From the NCBI RefSeq assembly GCF_000761245.1, contig NZ_AWOR01000046.1, positions 371,519 through 435,518 on the forward strand: a DNA stretch of 64,000 bases, given 5' to 3'. Position numbers and translations under genes: made by a program. Shown here piece by piece: positions 33,791-43,138 of the stretch. Each line of letters starts with the position of its first letter. Position 1 is the stretch's first letter. This DNA is from Comamonas testosteroni (lineage in GTDB: Bacteria > Pseudomonadota > Gammaproteobacteria > Burkholderiales > Burkholderiaceae_C). The notes below the pieces were generated by a model. That model was not told the DNA's origin. It worked only from the letters and a program-made list of their open reading frames with translations, and did not search any database.

Positions 33791-35230
33791 ATGAATCGTG
33801 TGAAGCAGAAAAGCCGGAAACTATTGTTGTTCGTGGCCCTCGCCACCTCAACACTCCCCCTCGTCGCTCGATCATCCTCACTCGAGCTGCGGCCTCTCTC
33901 TGGCGACGCGATACACCAAAGCACCGTCGAACGACGCGCCGTCGAACTCGCAATCTGGGGCATCCCCATGGTAAATTTCGACGGCATTATCCAGTCAATG
34001 AAACGAGCCGGCGGACACACCAACGAAATCGCTGTGTGGACTCGTCCGTCGAACTGGAAGAATCAACTGCTTACGCCCAACAGCGAAGTTCTGTACGCAA
34101 TTCCATTCATCAACACCAAGGATGCCGGGCCGATGGTGCTCGAGATTCCTCCTGCTGACGGAGGCGCAATCAATGGCTCGATAATGGACGCTTGGCAATC
34201 AGCCGTCGAAGATGTGGGCATCGTCGGCGCTGACAAGGGAAAGGGCGGAAAATATCTGATCCTGCCACCTGGATATCAAGGCCAAGTGCCCGACGGCTAC
34301 ATTGTCGTTCCGTCACAGACGTTTCAAGGATTTGCCCTGCTCCGTTCCATACCGAGGAGCCACAGCGAAGCGGACATCGCTGCTGCCGGTTCGTACGTGA
34401 AACGCGTAAAGCTATACCCGTTGTCCACCGCTGAAAGCGTGGCCGAAACGAAGTTTATCGATGTGACGAACATCGAGTTCGATGGGGCAATCCCCTACGA
34501 TCTCCGCTTCTTCGAGGCACTTGACAGGATGGTTCAGATTGAACCGGTTCAGGCGCGAGACAAGATGATGTATGGCTGGCTGGCATCGATCGGCATCGAA
34601 AAAGGTAAGCGATTCGCTCCGGACAATAAGACAAAGACAATCCTCCTTTCTTCGCTTCACGAAGCGCACCAGTGGTTCGTAAATCGATTCCTGACGGTGC
34701 CGCCTCGGTATTACCCTGACAGGCAGTGGTTCTTTCCAGCGGAGCCTGGTGTCAGCGAATCTCAAGGAACGTTTGAGCTCGGGGACCGCTACCTAACCGA
34801 TGCGCGTGGCACCATCTACTATTTCGGATTCAGCAACATCAAACACTCGGGCACCGGTCAGTACTACCTGCTGACAACAAAGGACAGCGGCGGGCGCTTC
34901 CTCGATGGAGGTACCACTTATCGCCTCACCGTACCCCCGAATGTGCCTGTCAGCCAGTACTGGTCCATCACCTTATATGACCGCGCGACCCACACGTTTA
35001 TACGTGGGGTAGAACTCCCGACGCGCTCTTCGCTGGAGACCGGCCTAGAAAAGAATTCGGACGGTTCCGTGGACATCTACTTTGGTCCGAAGGCACCGGC
35101 CCGGCGCGCCGGGAACTGGATTCCGACCAAATCCGGTGGGACCTTCGAAGTGATGTTTCGGGCATATGGTCCGACGCAGCCCCTCTTTGACAAGACGTGG
35201 CAATTGGAAGACATCGCTCGGGTTCGATGA
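33791..35230 (+). CDS. DUF1254/DUF1214-family secreted protein
   Basis: A 479-residue protein with signal peptide MNRVKQKSRKLLLFVALATSTLPLVA. The body is typical of paired DUF1254 and DUF1214 domains: an N-terminal VERRAVELAIWGIPMVNFDGI segment, LTPNSEVLYAIPFINTKDAGPMVLEIPPADGGAINGSIMDAWQ, and C-terminal PVSQYWSITLYDRATHTFI and PTKSGGTFEVMFRAYGPTQPLFDKTWQLEDI. These families are widespread envelope or cytoplasmic proteins without a firmly established reaction. Base composition and codon use are less GC-biased than in the core genes, which suggests transfer. It lies inside the direct-repeat-bounded segment. Confidence 0.9.
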   Translation: MNRVKQKSRKLLLFVALATSTLPLVARSSSLELRPLSGDAIHQSTVERRAVELAIWGIPMVNFDGIIQSMKRAGGHTNEIAVWTRPSNWKNQLLTPNSEVLYAIPFINTKDAGPMVLEIPPADGGAINGSIMDAWQSAVEDVGIVGADKGKGGKYLILPPGYQGQVPDGYIVVPSQTFQGFALLRSIPRSHSEADIAAAGSYVKRVKLYPLSTAESVAETKFIDVTNIEFDGAIPYDLRFFEALDRMVQIEPVQARDKMMYGWLASIGIEKGKRFAPDNKTKTILLSSLHEAHQWFVNRFLTVPPRYYPDRQWFFPAEPGVSESQGTFELGDRYLTDARGTIYYFGFSNIKHSGTGQYYLLTTKDSGGRFLDGGTTYRLTVPPNVPVSQYWSITLYDRATHTFIRGVELPTRSSLETGLEKNSDGSVDIYFGPKAPARRAGNWIPTKSGGTFEVMFRAYGPTQPLFDKTWQLEDIARVR

Positions 35231-35409
35231 GTCAGATCAAATTGTTGGTGTCGTACCTGAGCGGCCTTTACGATTCGCTGCTGCTGATCACGCACACGCC
35301 GGTCGACGACGGCTCGATCAAGGTCTGACACGCATTGATGGTCAAGTCGCCTTCGGGCAGCAACGAAGTGGTTGTGCCCGACACCGTTGCGGCCAAACAG
35401 TGCCAGGGT
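35227..35409 (+). pseudogene. Rieske oxygenase, C-terminal relic
   Basis: Overlapping the last bases of the DUF1254 gene, the frame reads LVSYLSGLYDSLLLITHTPVDDGSIKV, a stop (TGA where the family has TGG), then HALMVKSPSGSNEVVV...DTVAAKQCQG. LITHTPVDDGSIKVWHALMVK is the pattern of the C-terminal domain of ring-hydroxylating Rieske monooxygenases. The catalytic N-terminal part is missing and the W-to-stop change breaks the rest. It is a gene relic, not functional. Confidence 0.6.
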
Positions 35410-35584
35410 TAGTTGATGTGCCCGAGCGGCCGTAGCGCGGCGACTCGAACATCACTCCCTTGTACGAGTCCTTGAACTCGGCCAAAGTCTGGAACACCGT
35501 GGTCGATGCACGCACCACGGGCGGATTGACTGACTTTGTGGCCACGCTGGATTCGCGGCCGAGATGGGCAAGGGCGCTGTCCAA
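35408..35584 (-). pseudogene. Cystathionine beta-lyase-like PLP enzyme, N-terminal relic
   Basis: The frame reads LAHLGRESSVATKSVNPPVVRASTTVFQTLAEFKDS and ends ...YGRSGTSTN before losing homology. This is the N-terminal end of Cys/Met-metabolism PLP enzymes (MetC/MetB type, where the segment is PVxRxSTTVF...YGRxGTPT). The whole PLP-binding domain is absent. The relic abuts the Rieske relic tail to tail, so a deletion or recombination joined two unrelated genes here. Confidence 0.65.
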
Positions 35585-35651
35585 CTGCAGATTTGAGCGG
35601 GTTGATGTTCGTTCGTCATGGCTCTATGCGTAGTAGGCGGTTGAGCGGTGG

Positions 35652-36881
35652 TCAGCGTGCGGCTGCGTGGCGGCGCGTGCTGGGCAGAAAGGCTGTGGCC
35701 AGACCGAGCAACGGTAGAAAGGAAACGAGCTTGTAGACCCAGACAATGCCGTAGACGTCGGCCAGTTCGCCAAGGCTTGCGGCACCAATGCCGCCGATGC
35801 CGAACATCAGACCGAACATCACACCGGACACCATGCCTACACGGCCGGGTACGGCCTCCTGGGCATAGACCACCAGAGCGGCAAAGGCCGAAGACATGAC
35901 CAAGCCGATGGCGATGGCTAGGCCTGCCGTCCAGAACAGGTTAGCGAACGGCAAGGCCAGCGCGAAGGGCGCAACGCCGAGGAACGACACCCAGATCACA
36001 GCCTTGCGGCCGATGCGGTCTCCCACCGGGCCGCCAGCGAAAGTGCCAGCTGCCACGGCGGCCAGAAAGATGAACAGAAAAATCTGGCTGTCCTGCACGC
36101 TCAACTGGAAGCGCTCGATCAGATAGAAGGTGAAATAGTTCGTGAAAGCCGCGATGTAGACGAACTTCGCGAACATCAGGATGGCGATGACCACGATGGC
36201 GCGGATCACGCCCGACCGGTCCAGGCCTTCGCCGCGTGTGCCGGCTAGGTGCTTGGCCTGGGCGTGCCCGTGTCGCAGGTTCCATTTCGTGATGCGCCAC
36301 AGCACCCAGACGGCACCTGCAGCCACGACCATGAACCAGGCTACGGCCAGCTGCCCATGTGGGATGACGATGGCTGCCGTAAGCAAGGGTCCGATGGCAG
36401 AGCCGGTATTGCCACCCACCTGGAAGGTGGATTGCGCGGTGCCAAAGCGTCCACCCGATGCTAGGCGCGCCACGCGCGATGCCTCGGGATGAAAGGTCGC
36501 CGAGCCTACGCCGATGACCGCAGCCGCCAACAGCAGCAGGGGGTAGCTGTTCGCGGTGGCCAGTAGTCCAATGCCGATGAAAGTTGCCACCATGCCCGAG
36601 GGCAGCAGGTATGGCATGGGGCGCTTGTCTGTGTACAGGCCCACCCACGGCTGGAGTAGCGAGGCAGTGAGCTGGTAGACGAGCGCGATCATGCCGATCT
36701 GTCCGAAGCTCAGCGCGTAGTCGTGCTTGAGCAGAGGATAGATGGCCGGCAGCATGGCCTGGATCAAGTCGTTGAGCAGATGCGCGAACGCGGCTGCGCC
36801 AACAATGTGGAAGACGAAGCCTTGCGGCTTGGCGGGGGTCAAGGTCTCGGCTGCACCGAGACTGGCGGTCTTGGTAGACAT
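35652..36881 (-). CDS. fsr: MFS transporter of the fosmidomycin-resistance (Fsr) type
   Basis: A 409-residue inner-membrane protein with twelve predicted helices. The Fsr pattern is good: HIVGAAAFAHLLNDLIQAMLPAIYPLLKHDYALSFGQIGMIALVYQLTASLLQPWVG and IGVGSATFHPEASRVARLASGGRFGTAQSTFQVGGNTGSAIGPLL. Fsr proteins export fosmidomycin and probably other small acids by proton antiport. It is divergent from an AraC-type regulator, which likely controls it. The start MSTKTASLG has the usual short polar N-terminus. Confidence 0.92.
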   Translation of the reverse strand: MSTKTASLGAAETLTPAKPQGFVFHIVGAAAFAHLLNDLIQAMLPAIYPLLKHDYALSFGQIGMIALVYQLTASLLQPWVGLYTDKRPMPYLLPSGMVATFIGIGLLATANSYPLLLLAAAVIGVGSATFHPEASRVARLASGGRFGTAQSTFQVGGNTGSAIGPLLTAAIVIPHGQLAVAWFMVVAAGAVWVLWRITKWNLRHGHAQAKHLAGTRGEGLDRSGVIRAIVVIAILMFAKFVYIAAFTNYFTFYLIERFQLSVQDSQIFLFIFLAAVAAGTFAGGPVGDRIGRKAVIWVSFLGVAPFALALPFANLFWTAGLAIAIGLVMSSAFAALVVYAQEAVPGRVGMVSGVMFGLMFGIGGIGAASLGELADVYGIVWVYKLVSFLPLLGLATAFLPSTRRHAAAR

Positions 36882-37004
36882 GGTTGTGGCTCTTGCATGG
36901 TGGTGGCTGGCACAAAGCGTGTGGCTGCACCGGAGGACTGAAGGTTACGGTCACAGCCAAAGTCCGTCTCCCGACATTCCGCCAAAAGCTGTAGAGTTTC
37001 AGAC

Positions 37005-37778
37005 ATGCAGCAGTACGGCCCTAAAAAACATCTCGACTTCCACAACCATCCGCGTCCGCTTGTGGCGATGGAGAACCGCTGGGCTGCAGGCACCTCGACA
37101 GGCTGGCACTCGCACCCGCGAGGCCAGCTGCTCTATGCGACAGAGGGTGTCATGGTCATCCACTCGAATGCAGGTTCCTGGGTGGTACCGCCGAACCGTG
37201 CGCTGTGGATGGTGGCCGGCTTGCGCCACAGCGTCACCATGTCGGGGAATGTGCTGATGCGTACCGCCTACGTGGACGAGGCGGCCATCAAGCGATTGCC
37301 AAAGGAGAGCTGCGTCATAAACGTGTCGCCGCTGTTGCGCGAGCTGCTGGTGGAGGCTGTGAAGCTGCCACTCGCGGGTGCGTTATCACCGCGGGACAAA
37401 CGCCTGATTGGCCTTTTGATCGATGAGCTGCGCGTGTCCAGCACCGTCGCGCTGCACCTGCCCATGCCGAGCAATGACAGGCTGCGGCCCATCTGCAATG
37501 CGCTCATCGAGCGGCCTGACGACCAGGCCAGCGCGACCGAATGGGCGCAGACTATCGGTGTAGGCGAGCGCACATTGCAACGCCTGTTTGCCAAAGGGGT
37601 AGGCATGACGTTTTCACAATGGCGCGAGCAGGCGCGGCTGTTGGCCGCCCTCACTGCCATCGCCCAGGGTAGGAAGGTCATCGATGTAGCCATGGACTGC
37701 GGCTACTCAAGTCACAGTGCGTTTACCGCGATGTTTAGGCGGCATTTCGGTGCACCGCCTTCAGCGTTCTATCAGTAG
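37005..37778 (+). CDS. AraC-family regulator with N-terminal cupin
   Basis: A 257-residue protein. The N-terminal cupin is visible (TSTGWHSHPRGQLLYATEGVMVIHSNAGSWVVPPNRALWM), then the AraC DNA-binding domain: ATEWAQTIGVGERTLQRLFAKGVGMTFSQWREQARLLAALTAIAQGRKVIDVAMDCGYSSHSAFTAMFRRHFGAPPSAFY. Divergent location about 120 bases from the Fsr-type transporter suggests that it controls that gene in response to a small ligand bound in the cupin, in the manner of the NimR/NimT-type pairs. Copy B of the 229-bp repeat begins immediately after its stop. Confidence 0.92.
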   Translation: MQQYGPKKHLDFHNHPRPLVAMENRWAAGTSTGWHSHPRGQLLYATEGVMVIHSNAGSWVVPPNRALWMVAGLRHSVTMSGNVLMRTAYVDEAAIKRLPKESCVINVSPLLRELLVEAVKLPLAGALSPRDKRLIGLLIDELRVSSTVALHLPMPSNDRLRPICNALIERPDDQASATEWAQTIGVGERTLQRLFAKGVGMTFSQWREQARLLAALTAIAQGRKVIDVAMDCGYSSHSAFTAMFRRHFGAPPSAFYQ

Positions 37779-37781
37779 CGA

Positions 37782-38009
37782 CTAGAAGAGCGCTGGTACT
37801 ACCTCCTGCGTGCTACTTAGCTCTTCAGTGTCATCGATTTGCTGATGTGAGCGGCCGCCATCGGCCCAAAGCAGCCTCACGCATCAGAACTGCAACTTTG
37901 TGGACCGCCGCAAAGCGGTCGTCGACATGTCCGTAGCCATAGACGGCAACGGCTCGTTCAGTGACAGTCACAGATCGGGCAGAAGCGGACTGCGAAGTGA
38001 AGGACAAGC
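37782..38009. repeat. Copy B of the ~229-bp direct repeat
   Basis: It is in the same orientation as copy A at 33155-33383, with about 91% identity by eye. It starts three bases after the AraC stop with CTAGAAGA and ends AAGGACAAGC. With copy A it frames about 4.4 kb of gene content. Confidence 0.85.
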
Positions 38010-38461
38010 GGCCACATAAAGCACCTTTCATCTCATCCGACTGGCAACCGCACGATGACACTTTCCTCGATACGCTCATTTTGAAAGTGACTCATATCGC
38101 GGGCAACAAACGTAACGCTTTATGTTCAGGGTTCACCCACATTACCCAAACATCAAGTCAGCTCCAGCAATCAACTCATTGGCTGGTAGCTGCCGCAAAG
38201 CATTGAGCGCGTCAACAAGGTCCGAGTAGTCGTAAGCTCGATGTGTGCGCTAGCTTATGGAACGTGTTTCGTTTCCTTTGGCTACTTTTAGCCAAACTTC
38301 ATGGACTAGAGTCGCGCCTTTAGCTAATTATCGAGAGTCAACTAAGGGTCGCTCCAAGCCGGCGCTGCCAGCTAGAAGCAGTCACACCCTACCGTTGCCG
38401 TGCCTCGATTCATATTGATCCAAGTGAAAAAATCATTGAACCATTCATTGAGGGAGACCGC
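38010..38461. other. Intergenic region, no gene seen
   Basis: About 450 bases with lower GC than the neighbouring genes, between the repeat and the glycosidase-like gene. It probably holds the promoter of that gene near its right end. No open frame or RNA structure stands out. Confidence 0.6.
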
Positions 38462-39328
38462 ATGAAAGCGTTTATCCCATTCTGCATTGCCTCGCTGTGC
38501 TCCGTAGCATCGGCTCAGACCAACGTGCCCTCGGGCCGCATAGTCCCGACTCCCATCTATGGCGTCACCGTGGACGATGTGAGTAGGCTCAGCGACATCA
38601 CGCGCAGCCTATCGTCGCTGGCCTACCGGCCTACCACGCGCATCGTCTTCGATGAGTTCGTGAACCCGGACTATTACCGCAAGCCAGCAGTGGAAATCTC
38701 CAAAGTTTCCTATGTGATGGGTGAGATATTGGACTCGTACTACGTCAAGCAGTACAGCGTTGATGGATACATACAACGGACTAATCAATACCTCAATGCG
38801 TTGTCGGATGTAGTGGATATTTGGGAAGTAGCCAACGAGGTCAACGGCGAGTGGCTGGGTGCCAATGCCGATGTGGTGGCGAAGATGACCAACGCCTACA
38901 ACATCGTGAAGGCACAGAACAAGACGGCCGCGCTCACGCTCTACTACAACCAGGGCTGCTGGTCTCAACCCTCCAATGAAATGTTCAAGTGGGCCGAGGC
39001 CAATGTCCCTGCCTACATGAAGCAGGGTCTGGATTACGTCTGGATTTCCTACTATGAGGATGACTGCAACGGACTCAAGCCCAACTGGCAGCAGGTGTTC
39101 GACAAGCTGCGCGTGATGTTCCCCAATTCCAAGATCGGGTTCGGGGAAGTGGGTACCTCACGCAAAACCAAGAAGGCCGAGTACCTGACCCGCTATTACA
39201 CGATGAAGATCTCTACCCCGAATTACGTGGGAGGTCACTTCTGGTGGTACTTCAGGCAGGACATGGTGCCCGTCACCAAGGAGCTGTGGACTACCCTGAA
39301 TGCGGCGATCAAGGCGGCGCCCCGGTAG
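38462..39328 (+). CDS. Secreted glycoside-hydrolase-like TIM-barrel protein
   Basis: A 288-residue protein with signal peptide MKAFIPFCIASLCSVASAQ. Two motifs look like the catalytic acid/base and nucleophile of clan GH-A enzymes: WEVANEVNGEW (about residues 121-131) and KIGFGEVGTS (about 222-231), with aromatic-rich YVWISYYEDDC between them and FWWYFRQDM at the end. Secreted proteins of this size often cleave polysaccharides in the envelope or outside. The subfamily is not assigned. Upstream repeats and a following IS3 relic suggest the gene arrived by transfer. Confidence 0.7.
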   Translation: MKAFIPFCIASLCSVASAQTNVPSGRIVPTPIYGVTVDDVSRLSDITRSLSSLAYRPTTRIVFDEFVNPDYYRKPAVEISKVSYVMGEILDSYYVKQYSVDGYIQRTNQYLNALSDVVDIWEVANEVNGEWLGANADVVAKMTNAYNIVKAQNKTAALTLYYNQGCWSQPSNEMFKWAEANVPAYMKQGLDYVWISYYEDDCNGLKPNWQQVFDKLRVMFPNSKIGFGEVGTSRKTKKAEYLTRYYTMKISTPNYVGGHFWWYFRQDMVPVTKELWTTLNAAIKAAPR

Positions 39329-39333
39329 GTCAG

Positions 39334-39537
39334 TGAAGCCTCCTCGTTTTCCTGCGCCACCTGCAAGCAGAGGTTGGGGAAGCGTTTGACACGATACGCG
39401 ACCGGAGGAATCCGGCCTAGCGATTCATGTGAGCGATGGTGGTTGCAGCGATGCAGCCAGCCCTCGGTCATCGAGCGCACTTCCTGCAACGATTCAAAGA
39501 CATCGCAGTCGAGCACCTCCGTTCTGTAGGTTCGGTT
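39334..39537 (-). pseudogene. IS3-family transposase (OrfB), C-terminal relic
   Basis: On the minus strand the frame reads TYRTEVLDCDVFESLQEVRSMTEGWLHRCNHHRSHESLGRIPPVAYRVKRFPNLCL, the end of an IS407-group IS3 transposase. Only the last ~65 residues remain and the DDE core is gone. The fragment lies tail to tail with the glycosidase-like gene. Confidence 0.85.
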
Positions 39538-39670
39538 GAAATGAGGGTGCCTGCAACATTGATCATCTGTACCAAATACTCGCTATCAGCGCGCCGACAG
39601 CTTCGATCAAGGATTGACTGAGAAGATGCCCCTCCCTGGCTACCGAGGTCGCTCCCTGGTCGGCTCCTTT

Positions 39671-39690
39671 CGGCCAGAAGCAGTCGTTCA
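39671..39690 (+). repeat. Copy of a recurring CGGCCAGAAGCAGT motif
   Basis: CGGCCAGAAGCAGTCGTTCA sits between the IS3 relic and the EptA-like gene. The same 14-17 bases occur at 51508-51524, and in reverse at 61880-61893. Confidence 0.65.
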
Positions 39691-39703
39691 TTCTGTAAAA
39701 AAG

Positions 39704-41440
39704 TCACCTGGTGAATGAACTCACGGGTATTGGCAGGCGCGGCTCTTCCCATCGGTAGTTCTTGCTCAAGACATTGCGCTCAAGGGATTGGCTGCTCCAG
39801 CGTATATCCAGCAGATCCGCGATAGTCCATGCGGCCCAATCGGAGCGGAAGGGCCTCTGTGCAACGTCTTCGGACAGTTTTGGCGAAGAGGGGGTTCGCC
39901 AGATAATCGCGGGAATACGGTAGCCGGCCTCGGTGCTCTTGCTGTGTCCCGCATGGTTGCGGACATGGCCCACTTCCTGACCATGGTCGGATAGATACAT
40001 CCATGCCGCCTTGCCTTTCGTCAAGGCAGCTGATTGGGTGAGGCGCAGCGTTTCCGCCACCACATAATCGTGATACAGCAGCGCCGCATCATATTCCTGG
40101 CGTTGTCGGCGTACCCATAAGGAGGTGCCCTTGTTCTTCAGCGATGCATCAATCGCATCTGCTTCGTCATCAAAGGGATTCTGGCCTTTGGGGTAGCGCA
40201 GGCTGTAGTGCGGATGGGCGCCCAGCATGTGAACCACGATGAACTTGCGCTCGGAAGGCGCATCAAGAGCCGTCTTCAGCTCATCGACCATTTCCCCGTC
40301 CAAAGACACAGAGGAGCGCCCGGGGGTGCGATTTACCATCTGCACGATGTCAGCCAGTCTGGCATGCTGCTGCTCGATTCCAACATCGTCGTGGTTGCTG
40401 ATCCACCAGACCTTGTAGCCCGATGCTCGAGCAAGCGCGACCAGATGATGGGACTCAGTCGAGCCCGGGGCACCGAAGCCAAACAAGTTGCGCACTGCGG
40501 GCAGAGTACTGGCATCCACAGACCATGCATTGCGTAGCACGGTCATCTGGGCCCCTGAAATCCTTTGATGCTCCTGAAGCTGGGGCGTTGTCTGCCTGTC
40601 ATAGCCATAGAGCGACAAGTTGTCTCGATTGATGCTTTCACTGAGCACCAGCACGACGGTGGATGGCCCGGCGTTCGCTAGCAAAGGCTTTGCTTGGATG
40701 GCGTGATCCAGCAGTCTTGCTCGTTCCTCATGCTGGTCGGCCAGACTGGCTTTCAGTTTCTGAGCGGAGAGAACCCATTGGGTCCAGAAAATCGCAGGAT
40801 GCAGCCTGCGCCAAGGCTTGCTGGAATAGGCCAGCGTACACACAAGAGCCACGATCAATGAAAGCACCGCCAGTCTTCTGTCCCTGCGCAAGGCAGCCAA
40901 TATGGTTCGCCCCGTGAGATGCCAAACCAGCAAAGCAAGCAAGGCAAGGCCGCAGCAGATCAGCACGACACTGCGCCAGTGCATTGACAGATATTCGGAG
41001 CTTTCACGCCAGTTGGTATTGGCAATCGCGCCGATCACCATGGCGCCTTCTGGTGAGGACTGGTACAGCTCCATCAGATAGGCACGCATGGTGCCGTCCA
41101 ATGCAAAAAGCATCACCCAGGCAAAGGAAAGCCAACGTCGCGCTTGGAGCCAGGCAGGGCTACGCATTGGCCAGGCCAGACCGACGAGCACAGGCATCAT
41201 GAGTATCAGCAACTGTGCAATACGTCGGCCGTCATGCCCCAGAACAATGAAGAACAGGGCAATGGCGGCCAAGCCGCTTAGCGCTGACCAGGAGACACGC
41301 ATGCCGTGAGACGCAGGGGAATCACAGGGGATAGATGTTTGGGACAAGACACTTGACTCATGAAGCTCCACTACCGCAGCAAAATGCTCTTCAAGCATTG
41401 GAGGAATGATGACTTCACTCCCCGAGCTTTCTTGCTGCAT
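39704..41440 (-). CDS. EptA-like membrane phosphoethanolamine transferase/sulfatase
   Basis: A 578-residue protein starting MQQESSGSEVIIPPMLEEH. About four to five transmembrane helices occupy residues 45-205, followed by a sulfatase-type periplasmic domain: VVLVLSESINRDNLSLYGYDRQTTPQL, the nucleophile region NAWSVDASTLPAVRNLFG, KVWWISNHDDVG, HMLGAHPHYSLRYP and YLSDHGQEVGH. EptA/OpgE-type enzymes add phosphoethanolamine from phospholipid to lipid A or glucans. The N-terminal polar tail before the first helix is longer than usual. Substrate is uncertain. A TTG nine bases upstream is in frame. Confidence 0.83.
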   Translation of the reverse strand: MQQESSGSEVIIPPMLEEHFAAVVELHESSVLSQTSIPCDSPASHGMRVSWSALSGLAAIALFFIVLGHDGRRIAQLLILMMPVLVGLAWPMRSPAWLQARRWLSFAWVMLFALDGTMRAYLMELYQSSPEGAMVIGAIANTNWRESSEYLSMHWRSVVLICCGLALLALLVWHLTGRTILAALRRDRRLAVLSLIVALVCTLAYSSKPWRRLHPAIFWTQWVLSAQKLKASLADQHEERARLLDHAIQAKPLLANAGPSTVVLVLSESINRDNLSLYGYDRQTTPQLQEHQRISGAQMTVLRNAWSVDASTLPAVRNLFGFGAPGSTESHHLVALARASGYKVWWISNHDDVGIEQQHARLADIVQMVNRTPGRSSVSLDGEMVDELKTALDAPSERKFIVVHMLGAHPHYSLRYPKGQNPFDDEADAIDASLKNKGTSLWVRRQRQEYDAALLYHDYVVAETLRLTQSAALTKGKAAWMYLSDHGQEVGHVRNHAGHSKSTEAGYRIPAIIWRTPSSPKLSEDVAQRPFRSDWAAWTIADLLDIRWSSQSLERNVLSKNYRWEEPRLPIPVSSFTR

Positions 41441-42151
41441 CGAACGCAATAGCTTTTCGACCTGCCTTGTGAATCAGGTGGGCGAATACTTCTGCGGAGT
41501 TATGTGTCTTTGGTGCTGAAGTTGGCGCTAGCGGCGCGATCCTAGCATTTTTTGTTCCATCGCAAAGCGTTGTTGTCGGAAGCCTTTTAGATGAAAAATC
41601 GAAGACCGCTTTGGGCCGCAAGCTCCTGCTCGTTCGATGTGACAGCGGACATCCAGTGACCTAGCTACCTCCACTTGATGGTCGCTGTCCGCTGCACACC
41701 TGAAACCCGTCATTGGGCAATCGTCGGCATCACTGCTCTGATGGCTGCTATGAGTCAGTGACCGATAGATTGCGATGCGGCGACGAGCAGCTGCAATCGC
41801 TGCAAAGACGACCTAGGAAACAGAAGTCGGCTTCAGGCTGGTTGCTGTCGTTCACTTCAGAGATGCTAATGACGGCTGCTGCTCAAAGCAGTCGTTGCGC
41901 CAAAATTTTCGAGAAAGTCTGCCCTACATCTCAAGATGTCGTTGGAGTCTGCTGATCGAACGCCAAGCGCCTGCTTTTGCGTGTTCCGAAATGGTGTTAT
42001 TGCTGCATGAGCCTAAGAATCTCGCTTTGTAGCAGGGTTGAGTTGTTTTATGAGCGTCGCCACTTCTAACCTAATGCCGTAAACACTCCAACTCCATCAG
42101 CTTGCTGATTCTGCTCGCGCTATCGAGGAAAAGCTGTTCGATTCACAACCA
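41441..42151. other. Long intergenic spacer with decayed repeats
   Basis: About 710 bases without a supportable gene. It contains CAATCGCTGCAAAG (41794-41807, repeated exactly at 60651-60664) and GACCGCTTTGGGCCG, related to the other accessory-spacer motifs. It separates the accessory segment from the catabolic operon. Confidence 0.65.

Positions 42152-43138
<987 letters not shown>

Noticed and set aside
33190..38079. A minus-strand frame (YGYGHVDDRFAAVHK) shared by both 229-bp repeats
   Set aside because: Differences between the copies are not biased to silent sites, the frame ends differ, and no start is well placed. I read it as non-coding repeat.
41415..41621. A 68-residue open frame next to the EptA-like gene
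   Set aside because: It overlaps the start region of that gene, lacks a ribosome site and shows no recognisable sequence.
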